Assembly (NCBI RefSeq): GCF_030690345.1
Contig: NZ_JAUYGV010000006.1
Location: 434,001 to 498,000 of the forward strand
DNA: 64,000 bases
Origin: Rheinheimera sp.
Lineage (GTDB): Bacteria; Pseudomonadota; Gammaproteobacteria; Enterobacterales; Alteromonadaceae
Direction: 5' to 3'
The notes beneath the pieces are model-generated. The model ran no database searches. It was not told the origin of the DNA and saw only the letters and a list, made by a program, of their open reading frames with translations. Position 1 is the stretch's first letter; each line of letters begins with the position of its first letter. Made by a program: the position numbers and the translations under genes. Below are positions 38,147 through 47,865 of the stretch, in pieces.

Positions 38147-40408
38147 TTAATTAGTAAGTAAATACGGCCGTCGATAGGTAAAGATACCGTTGGACAGCAT
38201 ATCAGACACGCCAAAACCGGCGCTGTCGCCAAAGCCTTTAAGCACAAACTGCAGGCCTATGCTGTTGTCCAGCTGGCTTGCTCCGGTAACATTATCTATC
38301 GGCAATTCAAGATCAGTCAGCAACTGGCGTTTGGCCACCAAACGCACAGCCCAACAGCAAGACTGATACTGCACACCGAAGCTGGCATCTATCATACGAT
38401 TATTTGTCACATCACGATAGTAAGCACCAACCAGCTGCCAGTTGTCTGCCACCGGCACCGTGCCGAGCACGCCCAGTTGTTGGATCTGCAGACCTGAGAC
38501 TGCGCGGCTGTATCTATGGTTCAACTGAAAGATGCTTTTGTCGCTGGCGCGGTAATCCAATGAGGCATTGCTTTTTATTACCTGCTCGCTGTCGATATCA
38601 TATTGTAAAGCGCTGCTGAAGTACCATTTGCGATACCAGTGCCAGATCAACTCGGCCGCCAGCATAGACTCTGCAGAGCTTAAATCGTCCGGTTCATCCG
38701 GTTGGATGGTGGGGTCAGCCAGAAAGAAAATTTGCCCGAGGCTAAAGCGAAACAGCTCGTTATCTACGTTATCGTAAAAGCGTGTCGTCCAGCCCACAGT
38801 AAGCTGATTGGCTTCGTTGATGCGATCCAGCCCGGAATAACGGTTAATACGGAACAGACCGTAATAGTCATCCTGCAACCTGGTAGTGTCATACAGCCCG
38901 ATAGCAGTTTGATCACGATACGGAATATACAAATATTGAATTTGCGGCTCAAAAGTCTGCAAGCCACTTTCGCCAAACCAGTCGTATTCCCGCTCCAGGT
39001 TTAACTTCGAATGCAGGCGGATTTTTGGCACTGTGCGGCTGGCAGTTGACGTTAGTACGCTGCTGTCATCGCCAAGGCTTTGTTGATAATAGGTGTAGAG
39101 TAAACTGGCTTGTGCCGTCAGCTCCAGTGCCGGTGTAATAAAAGGGATTTCAATGCCGGGTTCAATATGAATGCGGTCGGCGTCTGTAACATTGGCGCTG
39201 TCGTTGCGAAAATGAGCATATTGCGCCTGCCAGGAAAAATTGACACCCGGTAGCAGAGTCAGCGGTTTGGCAGAGGCAAGGCTTAATTCCGGTAAGGCAC
39301 TGTAAGCCTTGTCATAATTACCCAGAATTTCAAAGCCTTGAACTCTCAGATGTGAGTTAACCTGCTCGCCGTAATAGCTTACTGTTGCTTCGCGCAGCAG
39401 CTGAGTATCACTTTGGTTGCTGTAGTCTGAGCCTAATTCACTCAGATAGGCATCATCACTGATATCGGTAAAGTCGATAGTGGCGCGCACTTCAGAAGTA
39501 AAATCGGTTAAATGACTCAGGTGGCTTAGGTAGCGGCTGCCGAAATTATCCGCTTTATCATTGTCTGAGTGCAGGTATTCCAGCTGCAAATTACCCTGAT
39601 GCTGTTCGCTCAGATAACGGAACTGCGATTTAAGTTGGCTGCCGCGTTTACTCATATAACGTGGCGTCAGGGTTAAGTCGTAATTTTCTGCCAGGTTTAA
39701 GTAATAGGGCTGCTCAATATCGAGGCCTGATTTCTGCGAGCTGCCAAACTTCGGTAGCAATAAGCCGCTGCGGCGTTGGTCATTCACCGGAAAAGTCAGA
39801 TAGGGTAGATAAAACACCGGAATGTCTTTAATTTTAAACACCGCATGACGGGCTTCGCCCCAGCCTTCATCGGCTTCGATATTAATTTCGCTGGCATGCA
39901 GCGCCCAACTATTATCTGCTGTCGGACAGGTGGTAAACAGTGCATTGCTCAGCACGACTTGTTGTTTGGACGCTGCCAGCTCGTCGGCATAACCGCGCCC
40001 GGCCTGCAGCCGGAATTGATAACTTGCGTCGTCCAGACTGGCGCTGTTTTGCTGCAAATCGGCACTGAAGCGGCTGGCGCTGACCTGCAAAGTATCATTA
40101 AAATAATCTATGCCGCCATCTGCATCCATGCTTTGCTTAGCGCTGCTGAAATTTGCTCTGGGCGCCAATAACAAGGTATCGCGGTAACCAATTTGCACAT
40201 TGCCACTAAACGCCGCTTGCTGGTTATCGCTCAGGTTAACCTGATCTGAGGTAATACGAATAGTCGGATCATCCGCATCCAGGCTGTCGAGTGTGGCTGG
40301 TAAAGGGCTGGGCAGATAGCACATTGCTGCAGCGTGATCTTGTGCAAGAGCCGGGGGGCAGGCAGCCACAATCAGAAAAAAACATACTACAGCTAACCCA
40401 TGCTTCAT
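38147..40408 (-). CDS. lptD: LptD, outer-membrane LPS assembly protein
   Basis: LptD with LptE inserts LPS into the outer leaflet. A signal peptide (GLAVVCFFLIVAACPPALAQD) is followed by an LptA-like jellyroll domain (ITSDQVNLSDNQQAAFSGNVQIGYRDT) and a large C-terminal beta-barrel starting near residue 210 with FPVNDQRRSGLLLPKFGSS. A single Cys pair at the end (QSCCW) is consistent with inter-domain disulfides. Length is 753 (E. coli 784). It heads the lptD-surA-pdxA-rsmA-apaGH operon. Confidence 0.97.
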   Translation of the reverse strand: MKHGLAVVCFFLIVAACPPALAQDHAAAMCYLPSPLPATLDSLDADDPTIRITSDQVNLSDNQQAAFSGNVQIGYRDTLLLAPRANFSSAKQSMDADGGIDYFNDTLQVSASRFSADLQQNSASLDDASYQFRLQAGRGYADELAASKQQVVLSNALFTTCPTADNSWALHASEINIEADEGWGEARHAVFKIKDIPVFYLPYLTFPVNDQRRSGLLLPKFGSSQKSGLDIEQPYYLNLAENYDLTLTPRYMSKRGSQLKSQFRYLSEQHQGNLQLEYLHSDNDKADNFGSRYLSHLSHLTDFTSEVRATIDFTDISDDAYLSELGSDYSNQSDTQLLREATVSYYGEQVNSHLRVQGFEILGNYDKAYSALPELSLASAKPLTLLPGVNFSWQAQYAHFRNDSANVTDADRIHIEPGIEIPFITPALELTAQASLLYTYYQQSLGDDSSVLTSTASRTVPKIRLHSKLNLEREYDWFGESGLQTFEPQIQYLYIPYRDQTAIGLYDTTRLQDDYYGLFRINRYSGLDRINEANQLTVGWTTRFYDNVDNELFRFSLGQIFFLADPTIQPDEPDDLSSAESMLAAELIWHWYRKWYFSSALQYDIDSEQVIKSNASLDYRASDKSIFQLNHRYSRAVSGLQIQQLGVLGTVPVADNWQLVGAYYRDVTNNRMIDASFGVQYQSCCWAVRLVAKRQLLTDLELPIDNVTGASQLDNSIGLQFVLKGFGDSAGFGVSDMLSNGIFTYRRPYLLTN

Positions 40409-40515
40409 GCAGCTACTCTTGCCTTACTTTAGGTTGAAGATCGTTATACAAACAGCAGATTGGCTATGATAAATCAATTTTAGAAATCCTGCTAATCCGA
40501 TATAGTGCAGCCAGT

Positions 40516-41379
40516 ATGACAATAGACGGGTTTTGGCAGAGTTGGTTCAGGTTTTGCCAACAGCGTAAGGGTAAGATTGTGTGGGGTAAAATTCTCGGCG
40601 CGTTATTTGGTTTGGCATTACTTAAAGTGCCGGGGTTAATTATTGGTGTATTAATCGGCCACTGGTTCGATCGTGCCTTTAAACAGCAGTTTGAGATGAA
40701 TGGCGGCTTTAGCGGACTCTTCACCGACAGCATTGATGAGCAAGGCTTATTCCGCTATACCACCTTTGCCACTATGGGCCATATTGCCAAAGCTACCGGG
40801 GTGGTGACATCAGCGCATATTCAGCAGGCTACGCAGTATATGGCGCAGCTTGGTTTAAGCGCCAACCAACAAAAGGAAGCCCAGGCCGCTTTTCGGGACG
40901 GGAAAGCGATTAATTTCCCATTGCGTGTGCAGTTGCAGCGTTTCTACCAGACGTACCGGCGGCGCAAAGATGTGCTGCAGCTATTTCTTGAGATTCAGTT
41001 GAGTATTGCCTGTGTTAACGGCCAAATGACAAATGCCCAATACGGTTTGCTGCAGCAGGTAGCCGGTTATTTAAATTTCAGTGCAGTACAGCTGGATATG
41101 TTACTGCAAGCATATCAGGCACAAAACCGCTTCTCAGGCCGCAGCCATAGCGGCAACCAGGCAGATAACCTGGCTGACGCCTATAAGTCGTTGGGTGTCA
41201 GCGCCGCGGTTAGCGACCCTGAGCTGAAAAAAGCTTACCGTAAACTGATGTCGCAGCATCACCCTGATAAACTGATGGCGCAAGGGGTGCCGGCTGAAAT
41301 GTTGGAACTGGCCAAGCGGCGCACTCAGGATATTCAGGCCGCCTACGAGTTAATTAAACAGCGGCGCAGCCGCAGTTAG
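40516..41379 (+). CDS. djlA: DjlA, membrane-anchored DnaJ-like co-chaperone
   Basis: DjlA stimulates DnaK and is linked to envelope stress and colanic acid control in enterics. An N-terminal membrane segment (ILGALFGLALLKVPGLIIGVLIGHWFD) is followed by a TerB-like central domain (residues 60-190) and a C-terminal J domain with the HPD tripeptide in KLMSQHHPDKLMAQG. Length is 287 (E. coli 271). It is divergent from lptD, as in E. coli. Confidence 0.96.
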   Translation: MTIDGFWQSWFRFCQQRKGKIVWGKILGALFGLALLKVPGLIIGVLIGHWFDRAFKQQFEMNGGFSGLFTDSIDEQGLFRYTTFATMGHIAKATGVVTSAHIQQATQYMAQLGLSANQQKEAQAAFRDGKAINFPLRVQLQRFYQTYRRRKDVLQLFLEIQLSIACVNGQMTNAQYGLLQQVAGYLNFSAVQLDMLLQAYQAQNRFSGRSHSGNQADNLADAYKSLGVSAAVSDPELKKAYRKLMSQHHPDKLMAQGVPAEMLELAKRRTQDIQAAYELIKQRRSRS

Positions 41380-41383
41380 TGGT

Positions 41384-42166
41384 TTATAGCCCGACCGAAG
41401 TTAACCAACCGTAGATTTCCTGCACTACCCATTGTTGCACATCAGTGTTGTAGCCGGAGCCACTGAGGTAGCGCTGGCGATACACCGGCTTCATATGTTT
41501 ATTCACCAATTGCCGGCGCAAGCGCAGCTGGCTGAGTACCTGATTATTGTCCTGCTGATGACTGATATCTAACGTTGGCACCTGATGCGTGGCAAGCGCT
41601 TTGGCGATCTGGCGGTTAAGCGCAGTATCGCTCAGATAAGCACCCAACATAATAAAAGCCGCCGGTTCAGTTAACTGTTGTGACGCGTACAGCTGGTTTA
41701 ACAGCGCTGCGCTGCTGCCTTGCGCAATAATAATCGTCACGCCCGGGTTTTGTTGCGCCAATTGTTGTGCCGCGTTAAGCCGCGTAATTAATTGCTGTTG
41801 ATAGTCTGCCAGTACGTCGTCTGCGGCGATATCCTCCGGCATAGCTGGTGGCATCATGGCCAGGGTGTGCCAGCCGTAGTCGTTCAGTTGTTGGCGCAAG
41901 GTATCAATATGCTTCGGACTGGCGGCATGTTCACTGCCATCCGGCAGTAAAATGGCAGTGCCTTTGGTATAACTGGTCATGGCTTCGCGGCGCAGTAACA
42001 AAAAACTCTGTTGTTGCAGCGGCACTTCTACCAACTCATCGGCGGTAATCTGCCGGGTTAGATCAGCAACAAAGGCTTGTTCAGCAGATAATGACACCGC
42101 TGTGCTGTGAAATGATACCAGCAGCAGGCTGTGAGATAACAAACAAAGATAAAACAGGTGCCGCAT
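41384..42166 (-). CDS. DUF3530 family exported alpha/beta-hydrolase-like protein
   Basis: Function unknown. A signal peptide (HLFYLCLLSHSLLLVSFHSTAVS) is followed by an alpha/beta-hydrolase-like layout: GTAILLPDGSEHAASPKHIDTLRQQLNDYGWHTLAMMPP, then a nucleophile-elbow-like VTIIIAQGSSAALL. The elbow reads G-S-S-A rather than the classic G-x-S-x-G, so catalytic activity is uncertain. Length is 260. It is convergent with djlA (4-base gap) and sits between djlA and rluA, which are neighbours in E. coli. Confidence 0.8.
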   Translation of the reverse strand: MRHLFYLCLLSHSLLLVSFHSTAVSLSAEQAFVADLTRQITADELVEVPLQQQSFLLLRREAMTSYTKGTAILLPDGSEHAASPKHIDTLRQQLNDYGWHTLAMMPPAMPEDIAADDVLADYQQQLITRLNAAQQLAQQNPGVTIIIAQGSSAALLNQLYASQQLTEPAAFIMLGAYLSDTALNRQIAKALATHQVPTLDISHQQDNNQVLSQLRLRRQLVNKHMKPVYRQRYLSGSGYNTDVQQWVVQEIYGWLTSVGL

Positions 42167-42220
42167 AGCCGGTGCTCATTACGCAATGATAACCGGCTAT
42201 CGGCATATAGCAGCGAAACT

Positions 42221-42568
42221 TTAGTGTGTCTGCGCAGTTAAGGTGCCGGGCAGTACATATTTATCAAAGGTGTACAGTACCTGCGATTTGTAATCGAACT
42301 TGATATAGCCGGGCTGCTGTTGTAACACTGTTACTGTTGCCGCTGCCGGCAGGATAAAGCAGTACTTAGTGGCTTTAAATTCAACCAAAGCACGGGCCAT
42401 TTCCTGCAGTTGCTCATTAGCCGCCAGCCGGGCTACCTCTGCTTCAGCATTACACACATGCGAGTTAGCGCTTAATGATACGGTTGGTGCCGTTTGTGCT
42501 GTGGTGGTAAAGGCTGCGGTAAAACCGGCGATACACAATACACTCAGCGGGCGAAAAAATTTAGGCAT
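42221..42568 (-). CDS. Small exported protein of unknown function
   Basis: I do not recognise this 115-residue protein. It has a strong AGGAG ribosome site and a signal peptide (RPLSVLCIAGFTAAFTTTAQTA). The mature part carries two cysteines about 30 residues apart (SHVCNAEAEV, ATKYCFILP), which could form a disulfide. The rest is a short alpha/beta-looking domain ending in YTFDKYVLPGTL. A location in the periplasm is inferred from the signal peptide. Confidence 0.7.
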   Translation of the reverse strand: MPKFFRPLSVLCIAGFTAAFTTTAQTAPTVSLSANSHVCNAEAEVARLAANEQLQEMARALVEFKATKYCFILPAAATVTVLQQQPGYIKFDYKSQVLYTFDKYVLPGTLTAQTH

Positions 42569-42737
42569 AACAAACTCCTGAACCCTGCATGCCGTTGCGC
42601 GCTCCTTGTAGCGGCGTAGCGGGTAATATTAACAGACAAGCAGTACAACCGGTGGCAGTAACATTGCGCACCGGACCGACATGCTAGCACAGCTTTTTTA
42701 TCCCGCGCAGAGAGTTTTCACTGCTGGTTTCACGAAA

Positions 42738-42772
42738 ATAAAAAAGCCGCTGATATACAGCGGCTTTTTTTT
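42738..42772 (-). terminator. Terminator after the OmpA-like gene
   Basis: AAAAAGCCGCTG / CAGCGGCTTTTT stem with an ATATA loop, with A- and T-runs on either side; it lies just past the stop of the leftward ompA-like gene. Confidence 0.92.
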
Positions 42773-42785
42773 GCATAAACTTTAA

Positions 42786-43886
42786 TCAGCGTAAAACAGG
42801 TTCTTTAATTTTTGCGGTAACTTTGGCTTCTATACGCTGGTTAGCCGCATGAGCCTCAGAGGTATTACCTTCAACCCGTGGTCGGGTAACACCATAGCCA
42901 ACAGCACTGATGCGTGAAGGGTCGACATCGAAGTTGTTCTTCAGAATGTCAGCCACTGCATTAGCACGGCGCTCAGATAAGCGCATGTTGTACGCCGGGT
43001 TACCGGTATTTGAGGCATGACCTTCAATCATTACCGTAGACTCGGTAAAGCGCTGCATAAAGGCGCCCAGATTGTCTACATCAGCGCGTTGCTCTGCACC
43101 GACTACGGCAGAATCGAACGGGAAGCGTACTTCAATATCAATATCACCAACCGCGGCCATTTTCTCAACATACACAGTACAGCCTGATGCATCTACTTTG
43201 TGCACAGCCGGGGTGCCGGCACATTTATCCATATTGTCCGGTACGCCATCACTGTCGGCATCTGCCACTGCAACAGGTGCCGGTGCTACAGGTTCCGCCC
43301 TTACGGGTGCCGGCGCAGGTGCCGGAGTTGGCGCTGCTTTGGCTGCGGCAGTACCAAACAGGTAGGTCATACCCAGTTTAATGCCGGCATCACCGTAGCT
43401 TTCATCAATGCCCTGATAGCGGTTGGCTTCAGCAAATAAAGCAAAGTTCTGATTAAAGAAATGTTTGTAACCCAAGCCCAGATTGAATGCGGTAGTACTT
43501 TGCCCTGCATCCATGCGTTTTAAACCACCTACCAAATAAACAGATGGCATAGCCCCTAAATGATAAAGTGCATCAATACCGTAGCGGTTGCCATTAACAT
43601 CTGAACCATCCAGTAGCGATTGCATTTCCATCCGGGCATATTCTGCACGCAGTGCCCAGTTCTCTGTCAGGTAATAACCTAATTCAACACCGTAGCCCCA
43701 ATCTTTCTCCATGTAATCCCAGGCAGCAGATTCTGTTTTATCAGTATCCGGCATGTAATACTCACCAAACAGTGAACCGAATACGCGTTCTTTCAAGTCA
43801 GCGGCAGTTACTGCATCAGCAAACACATTAGCACTTAATAAAGGCAGGGTTGCAGCAACAGCTAAAAACGTTTTGTTAAGTTTCAT
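42786..43886 (-). CDS. OmpA-family outer-membrane protein
   Basis: An OmpA-like structural porin. Signal peptide (NKTFLAVAATLPLLSANVFA), then an N-terminal beta-barrel of about 160 residues (GSLFGEYYMPDTD, YGVELGYYLTENWALRAEYARME). A Pro-Ala-rich linker and a thrombospondin-type-3 calcium-binding repeat (DADSDGVPDNMDKC) lead to the C-terminal OmpA peptidoglycan-binding domain with IEGHASNTGNPAYNMRLSERRANAV. The ATG at 43886 follows AAGGAG and gives 366 residues. It is oddly placed between the djlA and rluA parts of a conserved block. Confidence 0.94.
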   Translation of the reverse strand: MKLNKTFLAVAATLPLLSANVFADAVTAADLKERVFGSLFGEYYMPDTDKTESAAWDYMEKDWGYGVELGYYLTENWALRAEYARMEMQSLLDGSDVNGNRYGIDALYHLGAMPSVYLVGGLKRMDAGQSTTAFNLGLGYKHFFNQNFALFAEANRYQGIDESYGDAGIKLGMTYLFGTAAAKAAPTPAPAPAPVRAEPVAPAPVAVADADSDGVPDNMDKCAGTPAVHKVDASGCTVYVEKMAAVGDIDIEVRFPFDSAVVGAEQRADVDNLGAFMQRFTESTVMIEGHASNTGNPAYNMRLSERRANAVADILKNNFDVDPSRISAVGYGVTRPRVEGNTSEAHAANQRIEAKVTAKIKEPVLR

Positions 43887-44054
43887 CCATATCTCCTTAG
43901 GGTGACCCGACAACATAACTGCCACATTATTTTGTGCGGCATGTTAAATTGCGACATTTAAAATGTAGTACATTTGATAGCGTTAATAACATTATTTAAT
44001 AATGATACAGCGGCCAGATGAACCTTAGGTTAATAAGAAAGCAGATTTTTATAA

Positions 44055-44708
44055 TCAGAACGGGCAGGTTGAAATAAATTCCATCCGGCTGTTATCAGAT
44101 GGATGTTGCAAACTGAGTTTTTCGGCATGCAGCTGTAAGCGGTTGGCCGTCTGCAGGGCAGGGAGATCAGCGTAAAACTTATCGCCGAGAATAGCGTGCC
44201 CCAGCCACTGCAGGTGCACTCTGAGCTGATGCGAACGGCCGGTAACCGGCGTCAGCCTGACACGGCTGCTGCCGCTGTCACGGCTTAACACCTGATAATG
44301 CGTCAGAGAGGGCTTGCCGTATTCGTAGCAGACTTTTTGCTTGGGCCGGTTGGGCCAGTCGCAAATCAGCGGCAAATCGATACTGCCGCAATCTGCAGCG
44401 ATATGGCCGCTGACCCTGGCAATATAATGCTTTTCTGTTTCGCGCTGCTGAAACTGGCGGTTAAGCTCGCGCTGGCTGTCAGCGCTCAGAGCCATCACCA
44501 CCACCCCGGAAGTAGCCATATCCAGCCGATGCACCAGGCGTATGCCGGGCCAAACCAGCCTGGCGCGGTATTCCAGGCTGTCTTTGTGCTCCGGCGCTTT
44601 GCCAGGTACAGTCAGCAAGCCGCTGGGCTTGTTAAACACCACCAGAGCTTCATCCTGATACAGGATATCCAGATAGGGCGACAGCGGTGGTGTGTATTGC
44701 AGCAGCAT
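44055..44708 (-). CDS. rluA: RluA, dual-specificity rRNA/tRNA pseudouridine synthase
   Basis: RluA forms pseudouridine 746 in 23S rRNA and 32 in several tRNAs. The catalytic Asp is in IRLVHRLDMATSGVVVMAL; other family segments are FNKPSGLLTVPG, VTGRSHQLRVHLQWLGHAILGD and LQLHAEKLSLQHP. Length is 217 (E. coli 219). It begins 2 bases after rapA ends, as in E. coli, which supports the RluA assignment over other family members. Confidence 0.95.
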   Translation of the reverse strand: MLLQYTPPLSPYLDILYQDEALVVFNKPSGLLTVPGKAPEHKDSLEYRARLVWPGIRLVHRLDMATSGVVVMALSADSQRELNRQFQQRETEKHYIARVSGHIAADCGSIDLPLICDWPNRPKQKVCYEYGKPSLTHYQVLSRDSGSSRVRLTPVTGRSHQLRVHLQWLGHAILGDKFYADLPALQTANRLQLHAEKLSLQHPSDNSRMEFISTCPF

Positions 44709-44710
44709 TA

Positions 44711-47623
44711 TCAGTCGTGGCTCACAACTATCAGGCGGATAGCATCCAGCTTTAGTCTGGCTTTACTGATGTATTCTGCCAGCTGCCGCTGTTGTTGTGT
44801 CAGCGCGTCTATTTCATCCTGACGCACCGACGGGTTGTATAAGCGTAGTGCGGTTAAACGTTGTTGTTGCTCGTCCAGTGTGCTTGCTGCGCGCTGCTGC
44901 GCCGCCTGCAAAATAGCCGCTAACTGGCTTTCGGCGAAGCTTGTCGCTTTGGCAATTAACGGATGAATGGTAGTTTGCAAAGCGCCGGCCAGTTTGCTGC
45001 CGGTTTGCCGGCCAACCGGTTTAAGTTGCTTGTTTAACTGTTCAAAGCTGACTTTAGCCGACAGGTTATTGGCACTTTTATCCAGTAGCAACCTGATTGG
45101 CGTTGCCGGTAAATAGCGGTGTATTTGCAGTGCTGAGGGCGCGCTGGCTTCTACAATAAAGTTAAATTCCAGCAAGTAGCTGCCAACCGGCAATGCTTTA
45201 TTTGCCAGTATGGCTACCGAGCTGCTGCCGTGCGGCTCGGTGGTCAGTATGTCCAGGGTGCCGCGTACCATAGGGTGGTCCCAGCTCAGCAGTTGTATGT
45301 CTTCTTCGGCCAGCGCGGTGGCGCGATCAAAGGTAACGGTAACGGCATCATCCTGTAAGCCAGGGTAGCTGCTGCACTGCATATGCTCTGACGGTGACAG
45401 AATAATACTGGTGTCGCTGCGATCCTCCTGATTAATGCCCAGCATATCCCAGGCTTTAAACATCAGCATAGGTAGTGCGGTGTCGTTATCCTGCTCTGCC
45501 AGCTGCGCTGCTAATTGTTTTGCCGCTGTGCCGCCGCCGGAGTTAATTTCCAGCAACTGATCACGACCCTGCTCTAATTGCTGTTTTAACTGTTGGTTCA
45601 GCTCGCGGCTTTGACTAATCAGTTGCTGCAGTGCAGCCTGATCAACACTTTGCTGAGCTAACAATGGCAGCAACTGAGGTGCGAAGCGCTCAAATACATT
45701 GCGGCCGGTTTGGCAGGTGTGCTCTAAGGCATCCAGGCCCTGCTGATACCACTGCAGCAGCACTTGTTGGGCATGATCGGCAAAATGCGGCAGGTGAAGT
45801 TGAATATCGGCCTGTTGGCCGATACGATCTAACCGGCCGATGCGTTGTTCCAGTAAATCCGGGTTCAACGGTAAATCAAACAGCACCAGATGATGAGCAA
45901 ACTGGAAATTACGCCCTTCGCTGCCGATTTCAGAACACAACAGCAACTGCGCGCTGTACTCTTCCTGGGCAAAGTAGGCGGCGGCTTTATCGCGCTCCAG
46001 AATACTCATGCCCTCATGGAATACTGCTGCGCGGATACCTTCGCGCACCCGTACGGCCTCTTCCAGCGCAATGGCGGTTTCGGCACGGGCGCAAATCAAT
46101 AAGAACTTTTCCTGCTTGTGGTTTTTCAGCAGGCTGAGTAAGTGCTCCACCCTGGGGTCAAACTGCCACCAGTTGCTTTGCGCATCAAGTTGCTGAAACA
46201 CCTGCTCCGGAAACAGGTTAGCGCTGATGCGTTGCTGCTCTGTCAGTGCCGGGTTCAGACTGAAATGCACTTTCAGCGCATTATGGTATTGCTCCGGCAG
46301 CGGCAACGGAGTGATATGCGCATGGCGCTTGGGAAAGCCTTTTACGCCGGCGCGGCTGTTACGGAATAAAATGCGGCCGGTGCCGTGGCGGTCCAGCAAT
46401 TGTGCCAGCACATGTTGCCGGGCTTGCGCCAGCGCGTCAGAGTCAGCTTGCTCGTTGCACAGTAAGGCCAGCTCAGCACTGAGATCTGTTTCGCGCAGCG
46501 CCTGTTGCAGTGCTGCCGCTTCAGTATTGGTGAGGCAGCGTTGCTGCAACAGAGGTTTGGCAATGGCAGCAATATGTTGATAGCCTTGCTCTTCTTGTAA
46601 AAAGGCGTCGTAGCTGTGAAACCTAGCCGGGTCGAGCAGTTTTAATCTGGCAAAGTGGCTCTCGTGGCCCAGTTGATCCGGTGTGGCGGTAAGCAGAATT
46701 ACGCCGGCAGTATTGGCGGCCAGCTCGCTTACCCGCTGATATTCTTCGCTGGGTGCTTGTTCGCTCCACTGCAAATGATGGGCTTCGTCCACCACCAGTA
46801 AATCCCATTGGCTTTGCACTGCCATTTGCTGCCAGCGTGGCTGGTTCTTTAAAAAGGCTAAGCTGCATAGTACCAATTGTTCAGTGTCGAACGGATTGTC
46901 GCTGTCCAGCAGTGACTGCTCACAGCGCTCCTGATCAAAAACGGCAAAGTGCAGGTTAAAGCGGCGCAGCATTTCCACCAACCATTGGTGCTGTAATGAT
47001 TCAGGTACCACTATTAGTACCCGGCTGGCCAGGCCACTGATCAGCTGCTGGTGAATAATAAAGCCGGCTTCAATGGTTTTACCCAGGCCGACTTCATCGG
47101 CCAGCAATACGCGCGGTGCATAGCGCTGCGCCACTTCGTTGGCAATGTGCAACTGGTGCGGAATTAAACTGACACGGGGGCCGGATAAACCGCGCAGCGG
47201 GTTTTGTTGCTGTTGATGCAAATGTTGCCACGCCTGGTAGCGCAGGGTGAACCAGTCAAAGCGGTCAATCTGGCCGGCAAACAGCCGGTCTTGTGGCTGG
47301 TTAAAGCTGATAAAGTGGTCGAGGAAGGTTTCACGCAGTTCAACATAGCTTTCATCATCCAACCGCGTGCCGCAGTACAGTAAAATGCCATGTTGTTCTT
47401 TTACCGCGCTTACCAGCAACTTAAAACCATCGGCGCTGTCAATTTCATCACCAACATTAAACTGCACCCGGGTTAACGGCGCTTCGGCCTGGGCATACAG
47501 CCGGGTTTCTCCGCTGGCCGGAAACAGTAAGGTTAAATGCCGGCCTTCCAGCGCGACTATAGTGCCTAAACCTAAATCGGATTCGGTATCACTGATCCAA
47601 CGTTGTCCCGGAGCAAACTTCAT
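44711..47623 (-). CDS. rapA: RapA, RNA polymerase-recycling SWI2/SNF2 ATPase
   Basis: RapA binds RNA polymerase and promotes its recycling after termination. The N-terminal Tudor-like domains (RWISDTESDLGLGTIVALEGRHLTLLFPA) precede the SNF2 helicase lobes: motif I LLADEVGLGKTIEAGFII, motif II VVDEAHHLQW, and the C-lobe FDLPLNPDLLEQRIGRLDRIGQ. Length is 970 (E. coli 968). The C-terminal third is glutamine- and leucine-rich. Confidence 0.98.
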   Translation of the reverse strand: MKFAPGQRWISDTESDLGLGTIVALEGRHLTLLFPASGETRLYAQAEAPLTRVQFNVGDEIDSADGFKLLVSAVKEQHGILLYCGTRLDDESYVELRETFLDHFISFNQPQDRLFAGQIDRFDWFTLRYQAWQHLHQQQQNPLRGLSGPRVSLIPHQLHIANEVAQRYAPRVLLADEVGLGKTIEAGFIIHQQLISGLASRVLIVVPESLQHQWLVEMLRRFNLHFAVFDQERCEQSLLDSDNPFDTEQLVLCSLAFLKNQPRWQQMAVQSQWDLLVVDEAHHLQWSEQAPSEEYQRVSELAANTAGVILLTATPDQLGHESHFARLKLLDPARFHSYDAFLQEEQGYQHIAAIAKPLLQQRCLTNTEAAALQQALRETDLSAELALLCNEQADSDALAQARQHVLAQLLDRHGTGRILFRNSRAGVKGFPKRHAHITPLPLPEQYHNALKVHFSLNPALTEQQRISANLFPEQVFQQLDAQSNWWQFDPRVEHLLSLLKNHKQEKFLLICARAETAIALEEAVRVREGIRAAVFHEGMSILERDKAAAYFAQEEYSAQLLLCSEIGSEGRNFQFAHHLVLFDLPLNPDLLEQRIGRLDRIGQQADIQLHLPHFADHAQQVLLQWYQQGLDALEHTCQTGRNVFERFAPQLLPLLAQQSVDQAALQQLISQSRELNQQLKQQLEQGRDQLLEINSGGGTAAKQLAAQLAEQDNDTALPMLMFKAWDMLGINQEDRSDTSIILSPSEHMQCSSYPGLQDDAVTVTFDRATALAEEDIQLLSWDHPMVRGTLDILTTEPHGSSSVAILANKALPVGSYLLEFNFIVEASAPSALQIHRYLPATPIRLLLDKSANNLSAKVSFEQLNKQLKPVGRQTGSKLAGALQTTIHPLIAKATSFAESQLAAILQAAQQRAASTLDEQQQRLTALRLYNPSVRQDEIDALTQQQRQLAEYISKARLKLDAIRLIVVSHD

Positions 47624-47865
47624 CTTGTACCCTATCAGCTAAAATGGGGCGCTATGGTACCAGGGAACAGGCGGTACTGCACCTTGAATTAGTCACAAAT
47701 ATAACCTTATTGCGTGTCATAAGTTTGCCACACAGGCCTGGCACAGTGGTTAGTACCTGAGCTTGTTGTAAATTTTAGTTAATGGCTGAGCAAAGTGTGA
47801 CAGTTGCACTATGCTTATTTTATGACACCGGTAAGCGGCCGGTGTCAGGCGAAGAGGAGCCCCGT

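Noticed and set aside
45631-46137. 168-residue plus-strand ORF opposite rapA
   Set aside because: Antisense to the conserved RapA helicase region, no independent support.
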